A stretch of DNA of 64,000 nt from Arsukibacterium indicum. Lineage in GTDB: Bacteria > Pseudomonadota > Gammaproteobacteria > Enterobacterales > Alteromonadaceae. Below, piece after piece: positions 27,727 to 36,538 of this stretch (positions are counted from its first letter, which is position 1; each line of letters begins with the position of its first letter). The translations under genes and the position numbers were made by a program. A model generated the notes under the pieces. It did not search any database. It saw nothing but the letters and a program-made list of their open reading frames with translations, and was not told the DNA's origin. The stretch spans positions 310,001 to 374,000 of the forward strand of contig NZ_JAHRID010000003.1 in NCBI RefSeq assembly GCF_019100565.1. Reading direction: 5' to 3'.

Positions 27727-29871
27727 TTATTGATTAATGCCAATCAGGTTCAGGATAAACGCATATTCCTGGGCATATTCTGCCAGCCGGGAGAACCGGC
27801 CGGATTTACCACCATGGCCAGCTTCCATATTGGTTTTAAACAGCAGCGGGTTCTGATCGGTTTTATGAGTGCGTAACTTCGCCACCCACTTTGCCGGCTC
27901 AAAATACTGTACCTGCGAGTCGTATAAGCCGGTAGTAACATACAACGCCGGATACGCCTGCTTGCTTACCTGATCATAAGGTGAATAAGCCAGCATATAG
28001 TCATAATACGCTTTTTCTTTCGGGTTACCCCATTCGTCAAACTCGTTGGTAGTTAGCGGAATGCTTTCATCCAGCATGGTGGTGACCACATCAACAAAAG
28101 GCACATGTGCTACCAAGGCCCGGTACTTATCAGGCGCCATGTTAGCCACGGCGCCCATCAGTAAACCACCGGCGCTGCCACCCATACCAAATACTTTATC
28201 TTTAGCGACATAGTTTTTGGCCACTAAATAGTCGGTAACAGCAATATAGTCGGTAAACGTATTTACCTTATTAAGTAATTTGCCATCTTCATACCAGTGC
28301 CGGCCCATTTCCTGACCACCCCGGATATGGGCAATGGCGTATACGAAGCCACGGTCAACCAGCGAGAACACGGTGGAGCGGAATGACGGATCGGACGAGC
28401 TGCCGTAAGAGCCATAAGCATACTGGTAAAGTGGCGCCGTGCCATCCAGCGGCAAGCCTTTACGATATAACAGCGAAACCGGTATTTTTACGCCATCTTC
28501 AGCTGTTGCCCATACCCGCTCGGTAACATAATTTGCTGAATCAAAATCACCAAGCACTTCAGTTTGTTTTAGTAACTGCTTGTCACCGGTTTTCATATTC
28601 AGGGTATAGATTGTTTCCGGCGTCGTCAGCGAGGTATAGCTGTACCGTAACCAGTCGGTGTTCTGCTCTGGATTTTTTTCAAAACGGGTAACATAAGCCG
28701 CTTCGTCTGAGGCCAGATAATATGCTTTATCGGGTGACTGCCACGGCATCACTTTTATCCGGCGCAAACCATCGCTGCGCTCGCTGATAGCCAGATAGTT
28801 ATCGAAGGCGATGAAATCCTGAATAAAAACCTGTTCATCGTGTGCCAGTAAAGGCTGCCACTTTGCACGGTCACCTATTTTGTTGCTATCCACAGTCATC
28901 AACCGGAAGTTTGGCGCCTGCCAGTCGGTTTTAATGATCCAGCGGCCCTGATGATGCTCAGCGTCGTACTGAAAATCACGCTGTCTTGGTGCCAGTACTT
29001 TAAAAGCAGTTTGTGGCTGATTACTGGGCTGAACCCGGATTTCAGTCGAGACAGTGCTCTCAGAAGTAATAACCACATAACTGTTATCCCGGCTGTTCGC
29101 CAGGCTTAAATAAAAACTGTTGTCAGGTTCCTGATATACAGGTTTGGCAGCCGCCGCTTTATTTCCCAGTTTATGCTGAAGCACAGTAGTGCTTAACAAG
29201 GTTACCGGGTCGTTCTGAATCACATACAACGTTTGGTTGTCTGCCGCCCAGGCCAGGCTGCCTGACAGGCCGGTTAACTGGTCAGCTAAATCTTTACCTG
29301 TGCGTAAATCGCGGATTTTAAGGGTATACTGACGCCGGCCGCTGCTATCCTCCAGATAGGCAAGCAGGTTCTGATCCGGGCTTACCAGCCAGTTGGCTAC
29401 CCGGTAGTAATCTTTACCCTCAGCCAGTTTATTAACATCCAGCATTACCTGTTCGCTACCGTCTTTCAGCGATTTACGGGCATAAATGGGATATTCCTTG
29501 CCACTTTCGTACCGGCTGTAATAGCTGTAATCACCCTCGCTGTAAGGCACCGAGCTGTCATCTTGCTTAATCCGGCCAATAATTTCATCGGTCAGCTTGT
29601 CTGTTAGCGGCTGATATTTGCTGGCATAAGCGGCAAAATAATCATTTTCGCGGTGCAGATAGTCCAGCACGGTCGGCGAGGTGCGGCTATCATCGCGCAG
29701 CCAGTAGTAGGGGTCCTGGCGGTCACCATGTGGCGAGCTGACAGTATAAGGTTGCTTTACCGCTACCGGCGGTGTCGGGGTTTCATTGGCAATTACCGCT
29801 GAGATATTCAGGCAACTGGTCGCCAGCAGTATAGCCAGCAGTGTTTGAGATAAGGTTAAGTTCTTTTGCAT
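27727..29871 (-). CDS. S9A prolyl oligopeptidase / oligopeptidase B-like, exported
   Basis: A 714-residue serine peptidase. The N-terminal signal peptide (MQKNLTLSQTLLAILLATSC...SAVIA) points to the periplasm, unlike cytoplasmic PtrB. A seven-bladed propeller region (to about 430) precedes the hydrolase domain. The nucleophile motif GMGGSAGG gives S566; the acid is in TGLYDSQVQYFEP and the histidine in EAGHGGKSGR. The DEWGNP motif matches oligopeptidase B, which cuts after basic residues in short peptides. It is monocistronic, between the bfr pair and the ZIP gene. Confidence 0.93.
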   Translation of the reverse strand: MQKNLTLSQTLLAILLATSCLNISAVIANETPTPPVAVKQPYTVSSPHGDRQDPYYWLRDDSRTSPTVLDYLHRENDYFAAYASKYQPLTDKLTDEIIGRIKQDDSSVPYSEGDYSYYSRYESGKEYPIYARKSLKDGSEQVMLDVNKLAEGKDYYRVANWLVSPDQNLLAYLEDSSGRRQYTLKIRDLRTGKDLADQLTGLSGSLAWAADNQTLYVIQNDPVTLLSTTVLQHKLGNKAAAAKPVYQEPDNSFYLSLANSRDNSYVVITSESTVSTEIRVQPSNQPQTAFKVLAPRQRDFQYDAEHHQGRWIIKTDWQAPNFRLMTVDSNKIGDRAKWQPLLAHDEQVFIQDFIAFDNYLAISERSDGLRRIKVMPWQSPDKAYYLASDEAAYVTRFEKNPEQNTDWLRYSYTSLTTPETIYTLNMKTGDKQLLKQTEVLGDFDSANYVTERVWATAEDGVKIPVSLLYRKGLPLDGTAPLYQYAYGSYGSSSDPSFRSTVFSLVDRGFVYAIAHIRGGQEMGRHWYEDGKLLNKVNTFTDYIAVTDYLVAKNYVAKDKVFGMGGSAGGLLMGAVANMAPDKYRALVAHVPFVDVVTTMLDESIPLTTNEFDEWGNPKEKAYYDYMLAYSPYDQVSKQAYPALYVTTGLYDSQVQYFEPAKWVAKLRTHKTDQNPLLFKTNMEAGHGGKSGRFSRLAEYAQEYAFILNLIGINQ

Positions 29872-29966
29872 AGTTTATATGTAGAGTTGAAAACAATTTG
29901 CAGGAACTTAACATAAGACGGTACTGGCCGGCTAAAGTTGGCCGGAAAAAAGTGTAAGCGAGTGTA

Positions 29967-29994
29967 ATAAAACAGCCGGCATTGCTGCCGGCTG
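29967..29994 (-). terminator. terminator of the bacterioferritin pair
   Basis: Perfect 9-bp arms CAGCCGGCA (29973-29981) and TGCCGGCTG (29986-29994), with a left A-run that becomes TTTTATTA on the minus strand, 25 bp past the second bfr gene. Confidence 0.9.
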
Positions 29995-30019
29995 CTAACG
30001 GATAATCAGCGCAAAGCGA

Positions 30020-30487
30020 TTACATCTGCGATTGCAGGTAGTTTTCCAGGCCCAGCATTTTAATCAGCCGTAGCTGCTGCTCCAGCCAGTGCGCATGATC
30101 ATTTTCGGTATCGTCAAGCAGTTGCTGTAGCATTTCGCGGCTAACATAGTCCTGCTCTTGTTCACACAATGCCATGGTTTTCTTCAGCAGTTTGGCCACG
30201 GCGTATTCAACGTTTAAATCGTTTTGCAACATCGCCGGTACGTCTTTACCAACATGAATTGCATCCCGGTTTTTTAAATCAGGCGTGCCTTCTAAAAAGA
30301 TAATCCGTTCAATCAGTTTGGATGCATGGCCTTTTTCATCGTCGAACTCGTGGTCTATCCGTTCATACAGTTTATGCAAGCCCCAGTCATGGTACATCCG
30401 CGAATGGATAAAATACTGGTCCATTGCTGCCAGCTCGTTGGCAAGTAATGTATTCAGCGCGGCTATTACCTGTTGATTACCTTTCAT
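30020..30487 (-). CDS. bfr: bacterioferritin subunit with ferroxidase centre, no haem ligand
   Basis: A 155-residue iron-storage subunit. By alignment to E. coli Bfr from memory, the di-iron ferroxidase residues are all present: E18, E51, H54, E94 (in LNVEYAV), E127 and H130 (TENDHAHW). The haem-ligating Met52 is replaced by K52. This is the ferroxidase-type partner of the adjacent subunit, which shows the opposite pattern. The two genes are 2 bp apart, so a mixed 24-mer shell is likely. A Fur-like site lies upstream of the pair. Confidence 0.93.
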   Translation of the reverse strand: MKGNQQVIAALNTLLANELAAMDQYFIHSRMYHDWGLHKLYERIDHEFDDEKGHASKLIERIIFLEGTPDLKNRDAIHVGKDVPAMLQNDLNVEYAVAKLLKKTMALCEQEQDYVSREMLQQLLDDTENDHAHWLEQQLRLIKMLGLENYLQSQM

Positions 30488-30489
30488 AA

Positions 30490-30963
30490 TTACTCGCCTC
30501 CTACCTGAGCTTGCAGATAATTAGCCAGCCCCATTACGCTAATCTGATGCTGCTGGGTTTCCAGCCAGTCGAGGTGCTCTTCCTCGTATTCCAGCAATTC
30601 AGTTACGATATCGCGGCTGACATAGTCCTGCTCAGTTTCACATAGTGCAATCACTTCGCGCAGCAGTGGTAATTGCTCGTGCTGAAAATCCATATCGCAT
30701 TGCAGCATTTCTTCGGTATCTTCGCCAATCCGTAATTTGCCCAGCGCCTGCAAATTAGGTAAGCCTTCCAGCATTAAAATTCGCTCTATCAGCTCATCTG
30801 CCTGCTTCATATCTTTGATCGATTTTTTATAACAAACGTCGTTTAACGCCTTCAGGCCCCAGTTCTTGTAAATGCGGGCATGCAGGAAATACTGGTTTAT
30901 TGACGTCAGCTCAAAGGTAAGTACTTCATTTAATTTACTAAGTACTTTGGGGTTGCCTTGCAT
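30490..30963 (-). CDS. bfr: bacterioferritin subunit with haem ligand, degenerate ferroxidase centre
   Basis: A 157-residue bacterioferritin that keeps Met52, the haem ligand between subunits. In the ferroxidase centre E18, E127 and H130 remain, but position 51 is Asp, H54 is Gln54, and the E94 region reads CDMDFQHEQ. It is probably the haem-binding, iron-releasing partner for the ferroxidase subunit encoded 2 bp downstream. Such split pairs are known in Neisseria, Magnetospirillum and Pseudomonas relatives. It is the first gene of the operon. No ferredoxin (bfd) gene is in view. Confidence 0.93.
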   Translation of the reverse strand: MQGNPKVLSKLNEVLTFELTSINQYFLHARIYKNWGLKALNDVCYKKSIKDMKQADELIERILMLEGLPNLQALGKLRIGEDTEEMLQCDMDFQHEQLPLLREVIALCETEQDYVSRDIVTELLEYEEEHLDWLETQQHQISVMGLANYLQAQVGGE

Positions 30964-31053
30964 TGTTCCGCTCCGGTTAGCTATAACTTGCTAACAGCTT
31001 AGGCTAAAACCTAAGTTTTGGCAAAATTACTTTATAAATCATAGTTATACTAT

Positions 31054-31068
31054 TAATAAGCATTCGCA
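31054..31068. promoter_or_regulatory. possible Fur box upstream of bfr pair
   Basis: On the minus strand TGCGAATGCTTATTA matches the TGATAATnATTATCA motif at 10 of 14 positions, about 90 bp upstream of the first bfr gene. It could equally serve the divergent S10 peptidase. Weak evidence. Confidence 0.35.
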
Positions 31069-31100
31069 TTTTCATCCATTTAACAGCCTGATTATCCTGT

Positions 31101-31144
31101 AAAACCGTTGTCAGTCGCATTGCGACTTCGCAGCGCGCGGTTTT
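31101..31144. repeat. inverted repeat in the S10 peptidase leader
   Basis: Outer arms AAAACCG (31101-31107) and CGGTTTT (31138-31144) enclose a tight inner palindrome AGTCGCATTGCGACT. It would form a hairpin ending in TTTT 43 bp before the S10 peptidase start. It could be an attenuator or part of the promoter region. Confidence 0.4.
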
Positions 31145-31186
31145 GACGCTACAGTAACCCTGTAATTTTAACTAAGAGAGCTGTTT

Positions 31187-32701
31187 ATGCTGCGTTTAAT
31201 CAAAATCAGCGGTTTTATCGTCGCCCTGCTATCGTTCAGCTGGCACCTGAATGCCACTGAGCAAATTCAAATTGAAGCCGACTCAGTGGTGGTTACCGAA
31301 CATCGCACTGAAATTAATGGCAAAAGAGTTAACTATAAAGCGCATACCGGCACCCAGCCAGTATGGGACAGTGAGGGCCACCCAACTGCTACGCTGTTTT
31401 ATACCTATTATCAGCGTACCGATATTAAAGATACCGCTAAGCGGCCGCTGTTGATTTCCTTTAATGGTGGTCCCGGCTCTGCATCGGTGTGGATGCATGT
31501 TGCCTACACCGGCCCGAAAACTCTCAATGTGGATGATGAAGGTTACCCGGTACAGCCATATGGCGTAAAAGCCAATCCGCATTCGGTATTAGATGTCGCC
31601 GATATTGTATTTGTGAATCCGGTGAATACCGGCTACTCACGGGTATTGCCAGACAAAGATGGCAAAATGCCTTCTAAAGACCAGCAACAAAAAATGTTTT
31701 TTGGTACCAATGCCGATGTCACCTATCTGGCAGAATGGATTAACAGTTTTGTCAGCCGCTACGAGCGCTGGAGCTCACCTAAGTTTTTAATTGGTGAAAG
31801 CTACGGCACTACCCGTGTATCGGGGTTAGCACTGGCGCTGCAAAACCAGCAGTGGATGTACTTAAACGGCGTAGTACTGGTTTCACCAACCGATATTGGT
31901 ATCAGTCGCGATGGTCCGGTTAAAGCTGCCAACCGCCTGCCTTATTTCGCTGCAACGGCCTGGTATCACAACAAGCTTGCTGCTGATTTACAGCAAAAAG
32001 ATCTGTACGACATTTTGCCAGAAGTTGAAGCGTTCACCATTAACCAATACCTGCCGGCACTGGCTAAAGGCAATATGATTAGCAGCGAAGAAAAGCAGCA
32101 GATTGCTGAACAGGTTAGCCGCTACTCCGGGATCAGCGTGCAAAATGTATTGCGCAGCAACCTGGATATCAGCACCAGCTATTACTGGAAAGAATTGCTA
32201 CGTGACCGGGGCCAGACTGTTGGCCGGCTGGATTCACGCTATCTGGGTATTGATAAAAACGATGTTGGCGAGCGGCCGGACTACTGGGCCGAGCTGACCT
32301 CCTGGTTACATTCTTTTACGCCGGCCATTAACCATTACTTGCGAACCGAGCTGAATTACAAAACCGACATTAAATATAATATGTTCGGGCCGGTGCACCC
32401 GTGGGACAGAAGTAATGACAATACCGGCGAAAATCTGCGCCAGGCCATGGCCCAGAACCCGTACCTGCAGGTACTGACTCAGTCAGGCTACTATGATGGT
32501 GCTACCAACTATTTTGATGCCAAATACAATATGTGGCAGCTGGATCCCAGTGGCAAAATGAAAGACCGGATGAGTTTTAAAGGCTATCGCAGCGGCCATA
32601 TGATGTATTTGCGGGCCGAAGATCTGAAAAAATCGAACGACGATTTGCGTGAGTTCATTTTAAACGCATTACCGGCTGAAGGTCAGGCAGCAAAGTACTA
32701 A
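31187..32701 (+). CDS. S10 family serine carboxypeptidase
   Basis: A 504-residue exported carboxypeptidase. A signal peptide covers about residues 1-23. The oxyanion region reads SFNGGPGSASVWMHVAYTGP, a near copy of the S10 WLNGGPGSSS motif. The nucleophile motif IGESYGTTR gives S205. The acid and histidine are expected in the distal part: SGYYDGATNYF and GYRSGHMMYLRAEDL carry the D and H. S10 enzymes remove C-terminal residues from peptides at acidic pH; bacterial ones are mostly periplasmic. AGAGAG lies before the ATG. It is divergent from the bfr pair. Confidence 0.92.
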   Translation: MLRLIKISGFIVALLSFSWHLNATEQIQIEADSVVVTEHRTEINGKRVNYKAHTGTQPVWDSEGHPTATLFYTYYQRTDIKDTAKRPLLISFNGGPGSASVWMHVAYTGPKTLNVDDEGYPVQPYGVKANPHSVLDVADIVFVNPVNTGYSRVLPDKDGKMPSKDQQQKMFFGTNADVTYLAEWINSFVSRYERWSSPKFLIGESYGTTRVSGLALALQNQQWMYLNGVVLVSPTDIGISRDGPVKAANRLPYFAATAWYHNKLAADLQQKDLYDILPEVEAFTINQYLPALAKGNMISSEEKQQIAEQVSRYSGISVQNVLRSNLDISTSYYWKELLRDRGQTVGRLDSRYLGIDKNDVGERPDYWAELTSWLHSFTPAINHYLRTELNYKTDIKYNMFGPVHPWDRSNDNTGENLRQAMAQNPYLQVLTQSGYYDGATNYFDAKYNMWQLDPSGKMKDRMSFKGYRSGHMMYLRAEDLKKSNDDLREFILNALPAEGQAAKY

Positions 32702-32787
32702 CATTAGCCAACCGGCCTTGAGAAGCAGCACAAAGGAGCCCATGCTATAAGTTCAACCCCTGCACAGGTAAGGAAAAGGAGCCCGCA

Positions 32788-34158
32788 ATGGCAACCCGGA
32801 TTGAACACGACAGCATGGGCGAATTGCAAGTGCCCGCCAACGCGCTGTATCAGGCCCAAACCCAGCGCGCCATCAATAACTTTAAGCTAAGCCCGCTAAC
32901 CCTGCCGCGGGCTTTTATCCAGGCTATTCTGCAGATCAAAAAAGCCGCCGCTATAACCAACAGTGAACTCGGCGTGCTGGAACCGGAAGTAGCCGGCGCC
33001 ATCGTTTACGCCGCAGAACAGCAGCTTGCCAGCACGGATATGGAGCAATACCCGGTTGATGTCTTTCAAACCGGCTCGGGTACCAGCACTAATATGAATG
33101 TCAATGAAGTGCTGGCAACGCTGGCCAGTGCCAAGCTGGGTAAGCAGGTACACCCCAATGACCATGTTAATGCCGGCCAAAGTAGCAACGATGTTATCCC
33201 TACCGCTATTCAGTTAAGCAGTGCGCTGGCCATTCACAACCAGCTTATTCCGGCCCTGCGCCATATACAGGCTGCGCTGGTGGCGAAAAGTCAGCAGATT
33301 GGCCATGTTGTTAAAACCGGCCGAACCCATTTAATGGATGCGATGCCGGTCAAGTTTGAGCAGGTACTGGGCGGCTGGCAAAGCCAGCTGGCGCATGCAG
33401 AACAGCTGTTGCAACAGCAATTACCGCGACTGCAGCAACTGGCACAGGGTGGCACAGCAGTAGGTACCGGTGTGAATACCCATCCGGAGTTTGCCGCTTG
33501 TTTTGCCACTAATTTAAGCACCGATACTGGCCTGCAGTTTAGTCGTAGTAAAGATTTCTTCTTTAATATCAGCTCGCAGGATGTTTCAGTAGCCTGCTCC
33601 GGCGCCCTGAAAACCCTGGCAGTTGCCTTACTGAAAATCAGCAATGATCTGCGCTGGATGAACTCCGGCCCGCTGGCCGGCCTGGCCGAAATAGAACTGG
33701 CAGCATTGCAGCCAGGCTCTTCTATTATGCCCGGCAAAGTGAACCCGGTTATCCCGGAAGCCGTGGCGATGCTAAGCGCCCAGGTAATAGGTAATGACAC
33801 CACTATTACCGTTGCTGGCCAGTCAGGTAATTTTGAACTGAATGTAATGCTGCCGGTAATTGGTTATAACCTGTTGCAAAGTATCGATTTACTTAGCAAT
33901 GGTTGCATCGCCCTGGCTGATCAGGCCATTCGGGACTTTAAAGTAAACCAGCCGAATATTGAGCAATCACTGGATAAGAATCCGATACTGGTCACGGCGT
34001 TAAATCCGGTAATAGGCTATGAGAAAGCTGCCGCAATAGCCAAGCAAGCATATAAACAGCAGCGCCCGGTGCTGGATGTCGCACTGGAGCATACCGATTT
34101 AAGCAAAGAGAAACTGCAGGAGCTGCTTGACCCAGCCAGATTAACTAACAATAGCTAA
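32788..34158 (+). CDS. fumC: class II fumarate hydratase
   Basis: Iron-independent fumarase of the citric acid cycle; converts fumarate to L-malate. The 456 residues cover the whole protein. Substrate-site blocks are TGSGTSTNMNVNEV, GQSSNDVIPTAI, KTGRTHLMDAMPV and the signature loop GSSIMPGKVNPVIPEA, with the catalytic serine near 311-312. AAAAGGAGCCC is a strong ribosome-binding site. The enzyme lacks the Fe-S cluster of FumA, so it resists oxidative stress, in keeping with peroxide-defence genes in this region. It is not clearly in an operon; S10 ends 86 bp before it. Confidence 0.96.
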   Translation: MATRIEHDSMGELQVPANALYQAQTQRAINNFKLSPLTLPRAFIQAILQIKKAAAITNSELGVLEPEVAGAIVYAAEQQLASTDMEQYPVDVFQTGSGTSTNMNVNEVLATLASAKLGKQVHPNDHVNAGQSSNDVIPTAIQLSSALAIHNQLIPALRHIQAALVAKSQQIGHVVKTGRTHLMDAMPVKFEQVLGGWQSQLAHAEQLLQQQLPRLQQLAQGGTAVGTGVNTHPEFAACFATNLSTDTGLQFSRSKDFFFNISSQDVSVACSGALKTLAVALLKISNDLRWMNSGPLAGLAEIELAALQPGSSIMPGKVNPVIPEAVAMLSAQVIGNDTTITVAGQSGNFELNVMLPVIGYNLLQSIDLLSNGCIALADQAIRDFKVNQPNIEQSLDKNPILVTALNPVIGYEKAAAIAKQAYKQQRPVLDVALEHTDLSKEKLQELLDPARLTNNS

Positions 34159-34182
34159 TCCGGATCAGCCACTGAAATTAAC

Positions 34183-34248
34183 TTTGCGGCTTACTGGTTT
34201 ATGCCAGATACGAAACTTATTGCATAAATCTTGGTCAGTAGCCGCAAA
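34183..34248. repeat. long imperfect inverted repeat between fumC and pectate lyase
   Basis: Left arm 34183-34204 (starting TTTGCGGCTTACTG) and right arm 34222-34248 (ending CAGTAGCCGCAAA) are complementary apart from a one-base bulge and a short internal loop. They could fold into a stem of about 20 bp. No T-run follows, so a simple terminator is unlikely. Confidence 0.5.
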
Positions 34249-34408
34249 TAATTTGCCCCTCAATCCGACTTTCGCCATAACTTGAAACACTGGTAGCAAT
34301 AGCTGAATTTTGACTAGGATTTTTTAACTAAAAAGTGCCACCGGTAGACAAAGCAGCTTATTACCAGAAAACATAAAAATAATGAATGAAAATCAAGAGG
34401 GTAAAGTT

Positions 34409-36367
34409 ATGTATAAAAAGCGTATTGTCGCAGTGCTGTTAAGTGGCATTTTGCTGGCTGGCTGCAATAGCAGTGATGATGAAGTCCCGCCGGTGGTAGA
34501 TGTTGAACCGCCACCACCCGATACCAGTGCCTTGCTGTTAACCGATTTTGATACTGTATATGGTTTTGCTGCAGAAAACGGCGGTACCACCGGCGGTAGC
34601 GGCGATAATAAAGTAGAAGTAACGGTTTGTACCGGCGAAGAAATGATCAACGCCATCAAAAATAAAGATCCAAACCTGCCGTTAACCATTTGGGTAAACG
34701 GCCCTATCACACTGCAAAATGCTAAAGACAGCCGGATAGATATCAAAGATGTCTCTGACATTTCGATAATTGGGTTAGGTAGCCAGGGCGAAATGGCGGG
34801 CATTGGCTTTAACATTGTGCGGGCCAGCAATATTATTATTCGTAATCTGCGTATTCATCATGTCCGGGCCAATTTAGGCGCACCAGGCGATGGTATTAGC
34901 ATGGAAGGACCGGTTAGTAATATCTGGATTGACCACAACGAAATTTATAACAGCCTGACCGTTGACGACCCAACCCTTACTCTTGATCAGGTAAAAGACT
35001 ATTACGATGGTCTGGTGGATGCCAAGGGTGATGCCAAATTTATTACCATTTCGTTTAATAAGTTTCACAACAGCTGGAAAACATCACTTTCAGGTTCGTC
35101 AGACAGCGACAACTTTAACCGTACCCTGACCTATCATCACAATCACTGGTACAACGTTAATTCACGTCTGCCGCTGTTCCGCTTTGGCCAGGGTCATATT
35201 TACAATAATTTCTATGATGGTGCTCAGGAAAGCGGGATCAATTCGCGCATGGGCGCGGTTATCCGGATTGAACACAACCATTTTGCAAATATGAAAAACC
35301 CGGTGATGTCGATGTTCAGTCAGGAAATCGGCTACTGGCAGTTGATTGATAATATTTTTGAAAATATTACCTGGGAACAGGGGGCCGAAGGCTCAGTGAT
35401 CGCTGAAGATAACCAATCGACCGGCGAGCTGAACGTGCCATACGATTACCAAAACAGCCTGATCCCGGTGCACAATGTTAAACAAACCGTCTTACGTTAT
35501 GCCGGCGTGGGCGTTATCGACACCCCACCCAGCCCTGGGCTGTGTCCGGCACCCGAGCCAGCTGAGCCCGAACCCGTTGAGCCAGAACCAGTACCAATAG
35601 ATCCGGTAGAACCGCCAAGCAGTGTTGACTGGAATGGTTACAGTGCCGATACCGATCCATTTACTGCTGATACGGTGGTTCTGGCTGATGGCAGCTTCAG
35701 TCAGTTTTCGCCTCAGCAAAGCGGCGGTGCTGATGAGCCAAACCACTTTACTGCCAATGGCGATGGCACTGTCAGCTTCGACAGCACAGTAAACGGCGCT
35801 GATCGCAGTCGGGCAAAAATTAACGATGTGGTCGCCAGTGATGGTGTCTATCCGAAGTTCTTTACGCTGTTAATGGGTGTGCAGGGCAATAGTGACGGCC
35901 AGCGTATTCTGGAAACTGAAATTGCCCTGGGCGATGCCGAACCAACAGGTGCCAGCAGCCGGTTAAAAATTATTTTCCGCGGCGATGGTAACAATGCCGG
36001 GGTGCAGCTGGAGAATGCGAACAATGGTTCTTCCATCACCATTGGCAAGGGCAATGAGCCCGACCCACTGGATATGACCCAGTACCGGGTGTATCAGTTT
36101 AATATCAGCCTCACCTCGCCCACCACAGGCAATGTTGCGTTATATGTTGAGGGTAATAACACGCCGTTGCTTAACCTGGAAAACGTTACAATGCGCCCGG
36201 CCAGTAATGCAACCGATAATTACCTGCAACTCGGTGACGCTGGCGGCAGCAGCTATAAAGGTGTTATTGACTGGGCTATCTGGACTGACGCCGGTGCTTA
36301 CACGCCTGATATGTTAAAAGGCCTGTTACCAGCCGGCATCGGTGATATCAGCGGTTATCAGGACTAA
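34409..36367 (+). CDS. polysaccharide lyase family 1 (pectate lyase) lipoprotein
   Basis: A 652-residue surface or periplasmic lyase that cleaves polygalacturonate by beta-elimination. Lipobox ILLAGC comes first. The PL1 parallel beta-helix runs to about residue 370 with ISIIGLGSQGEMAGIGF, NIWIDHNEIYNS and the conserved RLPLFRFGQGHIYNNFYDG. A Pro/Glu linker (PEPAEPEPVEPEPVPIDP) then leads to a C-terminal jelly-roll-like domain of about 230 residues, perhaps for carbohydrate binding. The ATG at 34409 follows AGAGGG; the ATG at 34382 is a poorer choice. A terminator follows at 36385. No other pectin genes are nearby, so it may act as a lone scavenging enzyme. Confidence 0.92.
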   Translation: MYKKRIVAVLLSGILLAGCNSSDDEVPPVVDVEPPPPDTSALLLTDFDTVYGFAAENGGTTGGSGDNKVEVTVCTGEEMINAIKNKDPNLPLTIWVNGPITLQNAKDSRIDIKDVSDISIIGLGSQGEMAGIGFNIVRASNIIIRNLRIHHVRANLGAPGDGISMEGPVSNIWIDHNEIYNSLTVDDPTLTLDQVKDYYDGLVDAKGDAKFITISFNKFHNSWKTSLSGSSDSDNFNRTLTYHHNHWYNVNSRLPLFRFGQGHIYNNFYDGAQESGINSRMGAVIRIEHNHFANMKNPVMSMFSQEIGYWQLIDNIFENITWEQGAEGSVIAEDNQSTGELNVPYDYQNSLIPVHNVKQTVLRYAGVGVIDTPPSPGLCPAPEPAEPEPVEPEPVPIDPVEPPSSVDWNGYSADTDPFTADTVVLADGSFSQFSPQQSGGADEPNHFTANGDGTVSFDSTVNGADRSRAKINDVVASDGVYPKFFTLLMGVQGNSDGQRILETEIALGDAEPTGASSRLKIIFRGDGNNAGVQLENANNGSSITIGKGNEPDPLDMTQYRVYQFNISLTSPTTGNVALYVEGNNTPLLNLENVTMRPASNATDNYLQLGDAGGSSYKGVIDWAIWTDAGAYTPDMLKGLLPAGIGDISGYQD

Positions 36368-36384
36368 CCCTTACTGCGTAAACC

Positions 36385-36410
36385 AACCCGGCGACCATGC
36401 CGGGTTTTTT
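36385..36410 (+). terminator. terminator of the pectate lyase gene
   Basis: Arms AACCCGGC (36385-36392) and GCCGGGTT (36399-36406) followed by a T-run. Confidence 0.92.
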
Positions 36411-36538
36411 ATATTCGCTTTGCAAAAGAGCCCTGGGGTTTTACCGCAACATACAGCACACTAGCCGCGCCAGATATCAAGCTGCTGATATTACTGCTAT
36501 AGTCAGCTTCAGCTTATTGGCAACAAAAAAGGTTATCG

